Assembly: GCF_014288115.1 (NCBI RefSeq)
Contig: NZ_JACOOK010000003.1
Location: forward strand, 434,001 to 498,000
From: Alistipes_A hominis
Lineage (GTDB): Bacteria; Bacteroidota; Bacteroidia; Bacteroidales; Rikenellaceae
DNA length: 64,000 bases
Direction of reading: 5' to 3'
In this document: positions 8,988 through 18,412 of the stretch, one piece after another
Layout of the letters: the number at the start of each line of letters is the position of its first letter
Position numbering within the stretch: position 1 is the first letter of the stretch
The notes under the pieces: generated by a model
What the model was told of the DNA's origin: nothing
The model's database searches: none
The model's input: the letters and a program-made list of their open reading frames with translations, nothing else
Made by a program: the position numbers and the translations under genes

Positions 8988-9082
8988 CGTTCGTGTAATT
9001 TCATCGTTTTAAAATACCGGTTTTCGACTGTGCCGCCGGAATAAATCCGGGAAAATCGTTTTCAACCCCGGAAATATTGACG

Positions 9083-9090
9083 TAAATTTG
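9083..9090 (+). promoter_or_regulatory. Candidate -7 element (TAAATTTG) for the helicase gene
   Basis: TAAATTTG matches TAnnTTTG, 73 nt before the ATG at 9164. No TTG lies at the -33 position, so the call is tentative. Confidence 0.35.
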
Positions 9091-9163
9091 TAACGGTCGG
9101 CCGGCCGTTATCCGAAAGTCCGGATACTCCGGCCGTTGTGTCGTCCGCAACTCAATAACGCCC

Positions 9164-10585
9164 ATGTTAGCAGAACATATCGCCTCCCAAATTTACGAGA
9201 ATTTCGCATTCGAGCCAACTCCCGCGCAGAAAAATGCGATCGAGCGCCTCGGCGGGTTCCTCTGCGGCGATGCGCAGGATCGGATTTTTATCCTGAACGG
9301 ATACGCCGGAACGGGAAAGACTTCGCTGATCGCCGCGTTGGTGAAAACCTTGTCCGGACTTCGGGTCAGGACGATCCTGCTGGCGCCTACGGGGCGGGCT
9401 GCCAAGGTGATGAGTCGTTACGCCGGAGCGAAAGCCTACACCATCCATAAGAAGATTTACCGGCAGAAATCGCTGGCTTCCGAGGACGCTTCCTTTTCGC
9501 TCGACTATAATAAAGAGAAGGGGGCCGTATTTATCGTCGACGAGGCGTCGATGCTGTCCAATTATTCGTCCGACGGTTCGATATTCGGCTCCGGGCAGTT
9601 GCTCGAAGACCTGATCGCCTACATCCGCAAGGGCTGCGACTGCCGGCTGATCGTCGTCGGCGACAGCGCGCAGTTGCCCCCGGTGGGTCACGACGGCAGT
9701 CCGGCGCTCGATCCGCAGAAAATGAGCGTGTACGGGACGGCCGAAGCCGCTCTGCTGGACGACGTGGTGCGGCAGGAGGCCGATTCCGGCATTCTGTTCA
9801 ATGCAACGCTCGTGAGGTGTATGCTGGAAGCCGGGATTATCGATATTCCGCTTTTCGACACTTCGTTCGACGATGTGGAGGCCGTCGACGGCGGGGATAT
9901 CCTTGAGGCGATCCAGGGCGCTTACGACAGGTACGGCATGGAAGAGACGATCGTCATCACGCGGTCGAATAAACGGGCCAACCGTTTTAACGAGGCGATC
10001 CGCCGGCACGTATTGTTCGCCGAGGAAGAGATCGGTTCGGGCGATATGCTGATGGTGGTCAAAAACAATTACCACTATACCGGACGCGAGGAGGAGTGCA
10101 GCGTCGATTTTATCGCCAACGGGGATACCGCGCTGCTGAGACGCATCCGCAAGTTCGAAGATTTTTACGGGTTCCGTTTCGCGCAGGCCCGGTTGTCGTT
10201 CCCGGATTACGACGACCTGGAACTGGAGTGTAAGATTTTGCTCGACACGCTCGGTAGCGATTCTCCGTCGCTGACGCGCGAGCAGGGCAGCCGGTTGTTT
10301 TTCGCGGTAGCGGAAGATTACGCCGACGTTCCGTCGAAGGCGAAGCGCTATAAACAGGTGCGCGAGAATCCTTACTTCAATGCGATGCAAGTGAAGTTCG
10401 CCTATGCGGTGACGTGTCACAAGGCGCAGGGCGGGCAGTGGCGCTGCGTTTTCGTCGATAAAATGCTGTTCGGCGACGAACAGATCAGCCGCGACCTGCT
10501 GCGGTGGCTCTATACGGCGATCACACGGGCGACCGAAAAATTGTACTTTATCAATTTCGACGAGCGATTTTTTGACGGAAAATAG
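9164..10585 (+). CDS. RecD-like ATP-dependent DNA helicase (SF1)
   Basis: A 473-residue superfamily-1 helicase. Walker A is GYAGTGKTS (about 46-54), motif Ia LLAPTGRAAKVM, Walker B VDEASML and motif III VVGDSAQLPPVG. The C-terminal UvrD_C_2 motif is TCHKAQGGQW, followed by LYTAITRA. This is the short RecD2/Dda-like form without the N-terminal extensions of RecD2, and it is much shorter than RecBCD RecD. It probably works in replication restart or recombination-linked unwinding. It is encoded 43 nt upstream of mutS on the same strand. Confidence 0.85.
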   Translation: MLAEHIASQIYENFAFEPTPAQKNAIERLGGFLCGDAQDRIFILNGYAGTGKTSLIAALVKTLSGLRVRTILLAPTGRAAKVMSRYAGAKAYTIHKKIYRQKSLASEDASFSLDYNKEKGAVFIVDEASMLSNYSSDGSIFGSGQLLEDLIAYIRKGCDCRLIVVGDSAQLPPVGHDGSPALDPQKMSVYGTAEAALLDDVVRQEADSGILFNATLVRCMLEAGIIDIPLFDTSFDDVEAVDGGDILEAIQGAYDRYGMEETIVITRSNKRANRFNEAIRRHVLFAEEEIGSGDMLMVVKNNYHYTGREEECSVDFIANGDTALLRRIRKFEDFYGFRFAQARLSFPDYDDLELECKILLDTLGSDSPSLTREQGSRLFFAVAEDYADVPSKAKRYKQVRENPYFNAMQVKFAYAVTCHKAQGGQWRCVFVDKMLFGDEQISRDLLRWLYTAITRATEKLYFINFDERFFDGK

Positions 10586-10628
10586 CTAATTTTACCGTCC
10601 GATCGATCCAATAAAATATAGAAGAACC

Positions 10629-13268
10629 TTGGCAAAAGAGAAAACCAAAGAGACCAAATACGTCGAGACGCCGCTGATGAAACAGTACTACGGCGTGAAA
10701 GCGGTGCACGGCGACGCCATCCTGCTGTTTCGGGTGGGCGATTTTTATGAAACTTTCGGCGAGGATGCGATCCGGGCCAGCCGGATACTGGGCATTACGT
10801 TGACGCGCCGGGCCAACGGCTCGGCTTCGTTCGTCGAACTGGCCGGGTTTCCGTACCATGCCATCGACACCTACCTGCCGAAATTGGTGCGCGCCGGCGA
10901 ACGGGTAGCGATTTGCGAGCAGCTCGAGGACCCGAAAACCACGAAGAAGATCGTCAAACGTGGCGTGATCGAATTGGTTACGCCGGGCGTGTCGTATAGC
11001 GACAACGTGTTGAACTGCAAGGAAAATACTTTTCTCGCATCGGTTTTTTTTGGTAAGAAGCGCACCGGCGTGGCGTTTCTGGATATTTCGACCGGCGAAT
11101 TTTATGCGGCCGAAGGCGACGACAAGTATGTCGACAAACTGTTGGCCAACCTGTCGCCGAAAGAGATCATTTACCAGAAAGGGTGCGAAGCCGAATTTAC
11201 GGAAGCTTTCGGATCGCGGTACTATACCTACCGGCTTGACCCGTGGATGTTCGCCGAAGATGCCGGCAGGGAGAAGTTGCAAACCCAGTTCGGCACCGCT
11301 TCGCTGAAGGGATTCGGCATCGACCGGATGCCGGAAGCCATCGTGGCGGCAGGAGCCATTCTTTATTACCTCGAATTTACCGAGCACCGCGATACCAAAC
11401 ACATATCGTCCATCGCGCGGATCGACGAGGACCGCTTCGTGTGGATCGACAAGTTTTCGATTCGGAATCTCGAACTGTTTTCGGCCAACGGCGGCGAGGA
11501 GGGCCGTTCGCTGTTCGATGTGCTCGACCGGACTTCGTCGCCGATGGGCGCGCGGATGTTGCGTCGCTGGATATCGCTGCCGCTGAAGGATCTGCGGCAG
11601 ATCAACCGCCGGCTGGACATCGTGTCGTTGTTTATCGGCGACGCCGCGCTGCGCGAAACGCTTGCCGGAGCCGTCGGCGTGGTCGGAGATCTGGAACGGA
11701 TCATCTCGCGGATCGCCGTAGGGAGGGTGACTCCGCGCGAGGTGGTGCAGCTCAAAAATGCCCTTTTTGCCGTCGAAAAGATCAAAAATACGCTGGAACG
11801 CTCCGGGGCGGAGCCGTTGCGGGAGCTGGCCGACAAGCTCGACCTGTGCCTGCAGGTGCGCGACCGGATCGAGCGGGAGGTCTATCCCGATCCGTCGAAC
11901 CAGATCCAGAAGGGGGGCGTCATCGCTTCGGGCGTCAACATCGAGCTGGACGACCTGCGTAACGTCGCGGCGCACGGTAAAGAGATTCTCGCCGGTATCC
12001 AGCAGCGCGAGAGCGAAGCGACCGGCATCCCGTCGCTGAAGATCAGCTTCAACAACGTGTTCGGTTACTACATCGAAGTGCGCAATACCCACAAGGACAA
12101 GGTGCCGCAATCGTGGATACGCAAGCAGACGCTGACCGGAGCCGAACGCTATATCACGTCGGAACTCAAGGAGTACGAGGAGAAGATTCTCGGAGCCGAG
12201 AGCCGTATCCTGGTGCTTGAGCAGGAGTTGTTTGCGGCGCTGCTGGCCGAACTGGCGCAGTATACCGCGCAGATCCAGGTAAACGCTTCGGCGATCGCGC
12301 GGATCGACTGTCTGCTGTCGTTCGCGTCGCTGGCCGTCGAACGGAACTATTGCCGGCCCGATGTCAACGATTCGTCGGTTCTCGACATCCGCGAAGGGCG
12401 TCACCCGGTGATCGAGACGCTGATGAAAGTGGGCGAGGAGTACGTTCCGAACGACGTGCTGCTCGACGACTCGTCGCAGCAGATCATCATCATTACCGGC
12501 CCCAACATGTCCGGTAAGTCGGCGCTGCTGCGGCAGACGGCGCTGATCGTACTGATGGCGCAGATGGGATGCTACGTGCCGGCGAAAGAGGCCCGTATCG
12601 GGATCGTGGACAAGATCTTCACGCGGGTGGGCGCTTCGGACAACATTTCGCAGGGCGAATCGACGTTCATGGTCGAGATGCTCGAGTCGGCCAGCATCCT
12701 GAATAATATTTCGGAGCGCAGCCTGGTGCTGCTCGACGAGATCGGACGCGGGACGAGTACCTACGACGGGATCTCGATCGCCTGGGCGATGGTCGAGTAC
12801 ATTCACCAGCATCCGACGGCGCGGGCGAAGACGCTGTTCGCGACGCACTATCACGAACTGAACGAGATGGAAGAGTTGTACGAACGGGTGAAAAACTACA
12901 ACGTGTCGGTCAAAGAGGTGAACCGCAAGGTGATCTTCCTGCGGAAACTGGTGCGCGGCGGTACGGAGCACTCGTTCGGTATCCATGTGGCGAAAATGGC
13001 CGGGATGCCGGGGCAGGTGACCGAGCGGGCCGCCCGGATACTGAACGATATGGAGTCGGCCCACCGGGGCAAGCTCAAGGACAATAAGAAGAAAGCTCCC
13101 ACGGTCGCCCAGTATGGAAGCAACGGCATACAGCTCAGTATGTTCCAGTTGGACGATCCGGTGCTCAAGCAAATCCGGGACGAGATCCGGGGGCTGGATA
13201 TCAATTCGCTGACGCCGCTCGAAGCGCTCAATAAACTGAGTGAGATTAAAAAAATTACGGGGATTTGA
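10629..13268 (+). CDS. mutS: DNA mismatch repair protein MutS
   Basis: A full-length MutS of 879 residues. The N-terminal mismatch-recognition motif is GDFYETFGEDA (about residues 36-46). The ATPase has Walker A GPNMSGKSALL and the signature DEIGRGTSTYDGISIAWA, and a helix-turn-helix tail follows. It binds mismatches as a dimer and starts methyl-independent repair. The start is a TTG at 10629 (MAKEKTKETK): no in-frame ATG lies upstream, and the next ATG (LMKQYYG) would remove conserved N-terminal sequence. A purine-rich AGAAGAA sits just ahead and may serve as ribosome binding site. Confidence 0.95.
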   Translation: MAKEKTKETKYVETPLMKQYYGVKAVHGDAILLFRVGDFYETFGEDAIRASRILGITLTRRANGSASFVELAGFPYHAIDTYLPKLVRAGERVAICEQLEDPKTTKKIVKRGVIELVTPGVSYSDNVLNCKENTFLASVFFGKKRTGVAFLDISTGEFYAAEGDDKYVDKLLANLSPKEIIYQKGCEAEFTEAFGSRYYTYRLDPWMFAEDAGREKLQTQFGTASLKGFGIDRMPEAIVAAGAILYYLEFTEHRDTKHISSIARIDEDRFVWIDKFSIRNLELFSANGGEEGRSLFDVLDRTSSPMGARMLRRWISLPLKDLRQINRRLDIVSLFIGDAALRETLAGAVGVVGDLERIISRIAVGRVTPREVVQLKNALFAVEKIKNTLERSGAEPLRELADKLDLCLQVRDRIEREVYPDPSNQIQKGGVIASGVNIELDDLRNVAAHGKEILAGIQQRESEATGIPSLKISFNNVFGYYIEVRNTHKDKVPQSWIRKQTLTGAERYITSELKEYEEKILGAESRILVLEQELFAALLAELAQYTAQIQVNASAIARIDCLLSFASLAVERNYCRPDVNDSSVLDIREGRHPVIETLMKVGEEYVPNDVLLDDSSQQIIIITGPNMSGKSALLRQTALIVLMAQMGCYVPAKEARIGIVDKIFTRVGASDNISQGESTFMVEMLESASILNNISERSLVLLDEIGRGTSTYDGISIAWAMVEYIHQHPTARAKTLFATHYHELNEMEELYERVKNYNVSVKEVNRKVIFLRKLVRGGTEHSFGIHVAKMAGMPGQVTERAARILNDMESAHRGKLKDNKKKAPTVAQYGSNGIQLSMFQLDDPVLKQIRDEIRGLDINSLTPLEALNKLSEIKKITGI

Positions 13269-13410
13269 TTTGTATGACATGATGTTGTTGGCAATTAGTT
13301 GATTGTCAGTGAAAAAATGACATTGTTCCGGACATTTTTTCATAGATGCGTGACAAGTTGACAACTTGTTTGGATTCCGGCGCCGGGCATTCGTTTTTTT
13401 TAATTTACAG

Positions 13411-13455
13411 AGTCACAGGACATAGCCGTTCGGGCAGCGTCCTGTGGCTTTTTGT
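13411..13455 (+). terminator. Terminator after mutS
   Basis: The arms AGTCACAGGAC (13411-13421) and GTCCTGTGGCT (13439-13449) pair with one mismatch and are followed by TTTTTG. It lies 142 nt past the mutS stop. Apart from this, the interval 13269-13568 carries only the leader of the hsp20 gene. Confidence 0.75.
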
Positions 13456-13568
13456 TTGGTATGCGTGGCATATATTTTGAGTATTTTCTTTCCGGAACCG
13501 GGAAGAGAGAGCCCGGGTAAGGTTTAAAAGAATGTTTAATAATTTAAAATATTTGGGAGGACAAAACT

Positions 13569-13997
13569 ATGATGCCTGTAAAAAAATCTCAGAATTGGTT
13601 ACCGGGAATTTTCAACGATTTCTTCGGGAACGAATGGATCGAAAAAGCCAACAGCGCTTCGCCGGCCATCAACATCATCGAATCGGACACGGATTATAAA
13701 GTCGAACTGGCTGCGCCGGGAATGACCAAGGATGATTTTTCGGTGAAAATCGACGCCGATAACCAGTTGGTCGTTTCGATGGAGAAAAAAGAAGAACACA
13801 AGGACGAGGACAAGAAGGGCAGGTACCTGCGTCGCGAATTTTCGTACAGTCGTTTCCAGCAGGTGATGATCCTGCCGGAGAACGTCGAAAAAGATAAGAT
13901 CGACGCGAAAGTGCAGAACGGCGTGCTGACCATCGACATTCCGAAAAAACAGGAAGCCGTCGAAGCGAAGAAGGTGAAGGAGATCGCCGTCAAATAA
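13569..13997 (+). CDS. Hsp20 / alpha-crystallin small heat-shock protein
   Basis: A 142-residue ATP-independent holdase. The alpha-crystallin domain spans about 30-130: INIIESDTDYKVELAAPGMTKDDFSVKI, the A-x-x-x-n-GVL motif as VQNGVLTIDIPK, and a short C-terminal tail. It keeps unfolding proteins soluble in the cytoplasm during heat or redox stress. A clear Shine-Dalgarno-like GGGAGGA lies 7-14 nt before the ATG, which is unusual in this phylum and may reflect high expression. It is monocistronic, with terminators on both sides. Confidence 0.95.
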   Translation: MMPVKKSQNWLPGIFNDFFGNEWIEKANSASPAINIIESDTDYKVELAAPGMTKDDFSVKIDADNQLVVSMEKKEEHKDEDKKGRYLRREFSYSRFQQVMILPENVEKDKIDAKVQNGVLTIDIPKKQEAVEAKKVKEIAVK

Positions 13998-14019
13998 CGG
14001 CCGGCGGTTTCCCTGTACC

Positions 14020-14067
14020 GAAAGCGGAGAAAATTTCCATGCGGAAGTTTTCTCCGCTTTCCGTTTT
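14020..14067 (+). terminator. Terminator after hsp20
   Basis: A perfect 14-bp stem (14020-14033 with 14048-14061) and 14-nt loop, followed by GTTTTCG, 22 nt after the stop codon. The remaining interval to 14300 holds only the promoter of the next gene. Confidence 0.8.
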
Positions 14068-14189
14068 CGGCCGGAGAAGTCGCGGGGCAGGGACGGGAGT
14101 GCGGCCGGCCGCGCGATCTGTGCAGGAAGAAGCTGTGGGAGACGGGCGGTCCGCCCCGGAAAAAGATCGGACGGAGACGGAATAATGTA

Positions 14190-14220
14190 TTGCATTTCCG
14201 TATTTTAATTATTAACTTCG
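14190..14220 (+). promoter_or_regulatory. Promoter of the glycyl radical enzyme gene
   Basis: TTG (14190-14192), a 20-nt spacer, then TAACTTCG (14213-14220), one mismatch from TAnnTTTG. The start codon is at 14301, leaving a leader of about 75 nt. Confidence 0.5.
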
Positions 14221-14300
14221 CCAAAAGGCGGTGTGCGTTTGAATGGGGGCGGGAATTGCCGCGTAAGAATTGACGCTAAAACCTATAAACCTGAAATACG

Positions 14301-16553
14301 ATGAACAATCAAGAACGCATTTCGCGAAGCGAATTTCTGAAACGCTCGTCGCTCGGATTGTGCGCCCTGTTTGTGGGACTCAATGAAAAAGTGTTTGCCG
14401 GAAGCGCACCGGCGAAAGCCTTGCCCGAACCGGGCGAACATCTCTATAACTGGGGGCAGGCGTGGCATCCCGAATCGCCGAAACGTCTCAGCGATATCAC
14501 GCACCACTTGGCGCAAATGGGGCTGTCCGGTCAGCACGGCCGCAACATGCCTACCGTCGACTGGGAATTTCCCGAAGGGCGCGATGAAAAATTGTCGAAT
14601 AACCGCAAATACGGCTATGCGGCTCTGAGCGTGGCGCGGAATGCTCCGTTGCGTATTCTGCCGGGCGAACTGATCGTCGGGTCGGCCACGCTGCGCGAAG
14701 CGGCGCAACACCGCATTCCGGCGCTGAACATGGGCTCGGTCAGCCATACTACCGTCGGATTCGCCAAAGTGTTGCACCAGGGGTATAAGGGGCTACGGGC
14801 CGAGATCGACGAACGGCTGAGCCGGGGCGGGCTGGATTCGCACGGAACCGACCTGCTCGAATCCATGCTGATGACTCTCGATGCCGCTGCGCTGTGGCAG
14901 CAGCGCAACATCGCTCTGCTCAAGGAGATGAAAGGGAATGCGCCGGACAGCGAACGCCGGTTTTACCAGAATATCATCGATACGCTCGAAAACGTCCCCG
15001 AGAATCCGCCGCGTAACTTCCGCGAAGCGGTGCAGTCGCTATGGTCGCTGTACGCTTTTCACCGGTTGATGGGCAACTGGTCGGGGATCGGGCGTTTCGA
15101 CCAGATGTTGTGGCCTTATCTGGAGGCCGACCTGCAGAAAGGGAAGATCACGCTGGACGAAGCCCGCGAACTGATCGCCCATTTTTGGATCAAAGGAACC
15201 GAGTGGATCGGCGAATTCAACGGTTCGGGGGATGCCCAGTTCTATCAGAACATTATCCTCGGCGGGATCGACAAGGACGGGAACGAAGTGACCAATCCGA
15301 TTACCTACCTCGTCCTGGATGTCGTCGAAGAGTTGCATATCAGCGATTATCCGATCGCCGTGCGTATCGGCGACCATACGCCCGAGAAACTGTTCCGTCG
15401 GATTGCCGAGGTGCAACGTTTCGGTGGCGGGATCGTTTCGATGTACAACGAGAATACCGTGATCGACGGGTTGGTGCAGTTCGGCTATCCGCTCGAAGAA
15501 GCCCGCGAGTTTACCAACGACGGTTGCTGGGAAGCGATCATTCCGGGCAAGACCGCGTTCATCTATTCGCCTTGCGACATGATGCAGCCGTTGTTCCGCG
15601 CACTGAACCTCGATAAGGACGTTCCGCTCGAAGCGGACGATTTCGAAACGGTCTACGGCCGTTTTACGGCGGAACTCGGCCGGGAGATCGACAATCTGCA
15701 AAAAGCGCTGGACGGCAGTTGGAACGATCCGAACAACCCCAATCCGCTGGTGTCGATGTTCGTCGAAGGATGCATCGAGAAGGGACGCGGTTATTACGAG
15801 CGCGGCCCGAAATATACGGTCAACGGTATCCACTACGGCGGAGTCAGCGATACGGCCAACAGCCTGCTGGTGCTGAAAAAGCTGGTTTTCGAAGAAAATT
15901 ACATCGGGCTGAACCATTTCGTCAATATCCTTCGTCACAACTGGGAGGGCAACGAGGGCCTGCGGCGACTGGTGCAGAACCGTTTTACGTTTTACGGCAA
16001 CGACCACGCCGAGGCCGACGATATGATGAAACGGGTGTTCGACGACTATACCTCGATCGTCGGCCGGGTCAAGGAGCGCAACGGACTGAAACGTCCGTGC
16101 GGAATCAGTACGTTCGGTCGCGAGATCGACTGGCGGATGGCGCGGCGGGCGACACCCGAAGGCAGTCGCGTCGGGGATATCCTGGCGACGAACTGTTCGC
16201 CGACGCCCGGCAGCGACCGCAAGGGGCCGACGGCCGTGCTGAATTCGTACTGCAAACTCGATTTCACCCGCTGTCCGAACGGCGCTACGGTCGAACTGAA
16301 AGTCCTGCCCGATTCGGTCAAGGACGAGAACGGGATCGCCGCGCTGGTCGCGCTGGCCAAGACGTTCCGCGAGAAGGGCGGTTTCTACATGCACATCGAC
16401 GTAGTCGATTCGGCGACGCTGATCGACGCGCAGATGCACCCGGAGAAGTACCCGAACCTACCGGTGCGCGTAGCCGGATGGTCGGCCCGTTTCACGACGC
16501 TCTGCAAAGAGTGGCAGGACATGGTCATCCAGCGGACGCAGCAGATCGTGTAA
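14301..16553 (+). CDS. Glycyl radical enzyme (PFL-like, dehydratase-type motif) with signal-like N-terminus
   Basis: A 750-residue pyruvate-formate-lyase superfamily protein. The PFL domain is followed by a glycyl radical domain whose motif VRVAGWSARF puts the radical glycine at G726, 24 residues from the C-terminus. The thiyl-radical cysteine is C409 in NDGCWEAI. The C-x-E arrangement (C409, E411) matches dehydratase and lyase members (glycerol, hydroxyproline, choline types) rather than PFL itself, which has two adjacent cysteines. Residues 7-38 (ISRSEFLKRSSLG, a hydrophobic run, then AGSAPA) look like a Tat-type signal in which the second arginine is serine. No activating enzyme is nearby. 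The substrate is unknown. It is transcribed alone. Confidence 0.85.
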   Translation: MNNQERISRSEFLKRSSLGLCALFVGLNEKVFAGSAPAKALPEPGEHLYNWGQAWHPESPKRLSDITHHLAQMGLSGQHGRNMPTVDWEFPEGRDEKLSNNRKYGYAALSVARNAPLRILPGELIVGSATLREAAQHRIPALNMGSVSHTTVGFAKVLHQGYKGLRAEIDERLSRGGLDSHGTDLLESMLMTLDAAALWQQRNIALLKEMKGNAPDSERRFYQNIIDTLENVPENPPRNFREAVQSLWSLYAFHRLMGNWSGIGRFDQMLWPYLEADLQKGKITLDEARELIAHFWIKGTEWIGEFNGSGDAQFYQNIILGGIDKDGNEVTNPITYLVLDVVEELHISDYPIAVRIGDHTPEKLFRRIAEVQRFGGGIVSMYNENTVIDGLVQFGYPLEEAREFTNDGCWEAIIPGKTAFIYSPCDMMQPLFRALNLDKDVPLEADDFETVYGRFTAELGREIDNLQKALDGSWNDPNNPNPLVSMFVEGCIEKGRGYYERGPKYTVNGIHYGGVSDTANSLLVLKKLVFEENYIGLNHFVNILRHNWEGNEGLRRLVQNRFTFYGNDHAEADDMMKRVFDDYTSIVGRVKERNGLKRPCGISTFGREIDWRMARRATPEGSRVGDILATNCSPTPGSDRKGPTAVLNSYCKLDFTRCPNGATVELKVLPDSVKDENGIAALVALAKTFREKGGFYMHIDVVDSATLIDAQMHPEKYPNLPVRVAGWSARFTTLCKEWQDMVIQRTQQIV

Positions 16554-16651
16554 CGGGCGATGTTTGTGAGCGGCGATTAAAAACGGTATGTTGTTGATCC
16601 GTATTGTTTTAAGTGTCGGGTTAAAAATATTCCGTCGAAGAGACTGAGTGT

Positions 16652-16705
16652 AAATCGCATAAAAGGCTTTTTTCTTGATAGAAAAAGCCTTTTATGCGAT
16701 TTTTG
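16652..16705 (+). terminator. Strong terminator after the glycyl radical enzyme
   Basis: A perfect inverted repeat of 21 bp per arm (16652-16672 and 16682-16702) with a 9-nt loop, running into TTTTTG. It lies about 100 nt past the stop and isolates the next operon. Confidence 0.9.
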
Positions 16706-16716
16706 TTGACAAAATA

Positions 16717-16747
16717 TTGTTCAAGAAATATTTCGATGCTATATTTG
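16717..16747 (+). promoter_or_regulatory. Promoter of the NVEALA operon
   Basis: TTG (16717-16719), a 20-nt spacer, then TATATTTG (16740-16747), a perfect -7 element. The start codon at 16800 follows about 45 nt after the predicted transcription start. Confidence 0.75.
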
Positions 16748-16799
16748 ATAGTATAAATACGATATTTTACCTTATTCAATAATCTTAAATTTTACAAAA

Positions 16800-17177
16800 A
16801 TGAAAAAGAATTTACTCTTTGCCGTTATGGCTGCCGGCGTTGTCGCTTTTTCTGCGACCGTTTATTTTCAGGGCAATTCCGCTTCTTCGGATCTGCTGCT
16901 TGCCAATGTCGAAGCGTTGAGTGGAGATGAAGGGGTGGATGATTGTGATATCTTTACATACGTGCGTGATGCCGTGGAAAATTATTCCGAGCCCACGAGA
17001 GTAACTACTTCCTTAAGTACAGGTGGAACAATTGTCGTTACTATTGGAGGAATAGATTTTCCCATCTCTGGAGGTGGAGAAGTCGGTGTTACTAAGACAG
17101 TGCGTTATGGGATATGTCCTTCTAAAGACAATAACTGCTGTGCTAAATCACATTTGAGTGTAATACAGGAATTATAA
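16800..17177 (+). CDS. NVEALA-family secreted peptide precursor
   Basis: A 125-residue small exported protein. The N-terminus is a hydrophobic leader (MKKNLLFAVMAAGVVAFSAT) followed by LLLANVEALSGDE (residues 33-44). This is the conserved NVEALA signature of a Bacteroidota family of small secreted proteins of unknown function. The mature part is glycine- and threonine-rich with four cysteines (C49, C106, C113, C114) near the ends, so disulfides are possible. The start of an operon with two beta-propeller lipoproteins is marked by the promoter at 16717-16747 and the 11-nt gap to the next gene. Base composition is more AT-rich than its neighbours. Its function, including any signalling or antagonistic role, is unknown. 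Confidence 0.8.
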   Translation: MKKNLLFAVMAAGVVAFSATVYFQGNSASSDLLLANVEALSGDEGVDDCDIFTYVRDAVENYSEPTRVTTSLSTGGTIVVTIGGIDFPISGGGEVGVTKTVRYGICPSKDNNCCAKSHLSVIQEL

Positions 17178-17188
17178 TTCATAAATTA

Positions 17189-18412
17189 ATGAAACAATTT
17201 CTTATCATCGTGAGCCTGTTTTTACTCGGATGTAATGATTCAGTAAAAACAGGCTTATTGGAGGTCAGCGTTATTGATGTAGCAGAATGTCCTGTTAAAA
17301 ATCCTTTTCTGAAAGACAGCGTTCCGCATAAATGGCGTTTCGTAAAGCTTGAAACCAGCGATAGCTGCCTTATCGGGCAGATCAAAAAAGTTGCTATTTG
17401 TAAGGATCTTATCTTTATTCAGGATGATCAGCATGTTTTCGTCTTCGATTCCGCGGGAGTATTCCGAAATCGGATCGGGCAAAAAGGAAGAGGCCCCAAA
17501 GAACAGTTGAGTATCGACGCTTTTTATGTGGATAAAGAACGGGAATTCGTAGGTATTTACGATGCTTTGCTGCACAAAATTTTCCGTTATGCTTTCGACG
17601 GCGATTTGATCGAGAAGGTCGATTGCGATAAAGAGTTGGATTTTATTGCGGATTTATGCAAAGCCGACGATAAGCATGTAGTCGTTCAATTCAGGAATGC
17701 CAATGATTATCCCAATGAATATGCGGTTTTCAAAGAACGGAACTATGCGTTCCGTTCTTACGCATTGCCTTTTCGTGTCATGAGTGAAATAGCATCCGAC
17801 GTGGCGAGACCCTCTTTCGGTAAAAACGACGCGACTCTTATGGTCACAGCCGTTTTGTCGGATACTCTGTACGCTTTTTCGCAGGGAAAACTGGTGCCTT
17901 CGCTGTTGGTTAAAACAGGCAAAAAAACGATTCCGCAGAAACTGATAGATAACGGAGGGCCTTACACCTGCTATCAGAAAGTGGTTGACAAAGCCCAACG
18001 GGAAGGTTATTCCAGCGGAATTGAACGGGTCTGGTTGACCGAGAAGTTCGGTTGTGTGGAATATCACATCTATCGAGGGACAGGGTCATTTTATATGAAT
18101 AACCAATTGCACGAAATGATATTTCATGCCGTCAATTATCTGATTTGGGATCTGAAGACCCATCGGGCCATTCATTACTCCCCGGCGGGGACGTGGGGCA
18201 TCAACTTGTTTTATCCCGGCCAAAAAAATTTTTGCACGGCTACCGAAAATGAGTTGGTGAGTTGCATCCCCGCTTACGAGATTGCGGGGATCGACCGGGC
18301 GAAGATGGACGGCGACCCGATTTATTCCGATTCCCGGATCCGCGAGATCGTTGATTCGACCGAAGAGAACGACAATCCGGTTATCGTTTATTATCCTTTG
18401 GACAGTATCTGA
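17189..18412 (+). CDS. 6-bladed beta-propeller lipoprotein (copy 1)
   Basis: A 407-residue lipoprotein with lipobox FLLGC (C15). It belongs to the 6-bladed beta-propeller/TolB-like family (DUF5128/BF3164-like) seen beside NVEALA genes. Typical blade motifs are FVKLETSDSCLIGQIKKV, VFVFDSAGVFRNRIGQKGRGPKEQ, and YDALLHKIFRYAFDG. It probably sits in the outer membrane or periplasm and binds a ligand; no catalytic residues are evident. It is closely similar to the next gene, nearly identical at the DNA level over the last ~300 nt, and the repeat continues past the stop codon (see 18412-18450). Confidence 0.8.
   Translation: MKQFLIIVSLFLLGCNDSVKTGLLEVSVIDVAECPVKNPFLKDSVPHKWRFVKLETSDSCLIGQIKKVAICKDLIFIQDDQHVFVFDSAGVFRNRIGQKGRGPKEQLSIDAFYVDKEREFVGIYDALLHKIFRYAFDGDLIEKVDCDKELDFIADLCKADDKHVVVQFRNANDYPNEYAVFKERNYAFRSYALPFRVMSEIASDVARPSFGKNDATLMVTAVLSDTLYAFSQGKLVPSLLVKTGKKTIPQKLIDNGGPYTCYQKVVDKAQREGYSSGIERVWLTEKFGCVEYHIYRGTGSFYMNNQLHEMIFHAVNYLIWDLKTHRAIHYSPAGTWGINLFYPGQKNFCTATENELVSCIPAYEIAGIDRAKMDGDPIYSDSRIREIVDSTEENDNPVIVYYPLDSI

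Noticed and set aside
10551..13364. 937-codon frame antisense to mutS
   Set aside because: No domain is seen, the make-up is rich in R, H, Q and P, and mutS on the other strand is unmistakable.
14301..14420. Canonical Tat signal on the glycyl radical enzyme
   Set aside because: The motif is SRSEFLK, not SRRxFLK; only a Tat-like or decayed signal can be claimed. The idea is kept as a finding with that caveat.
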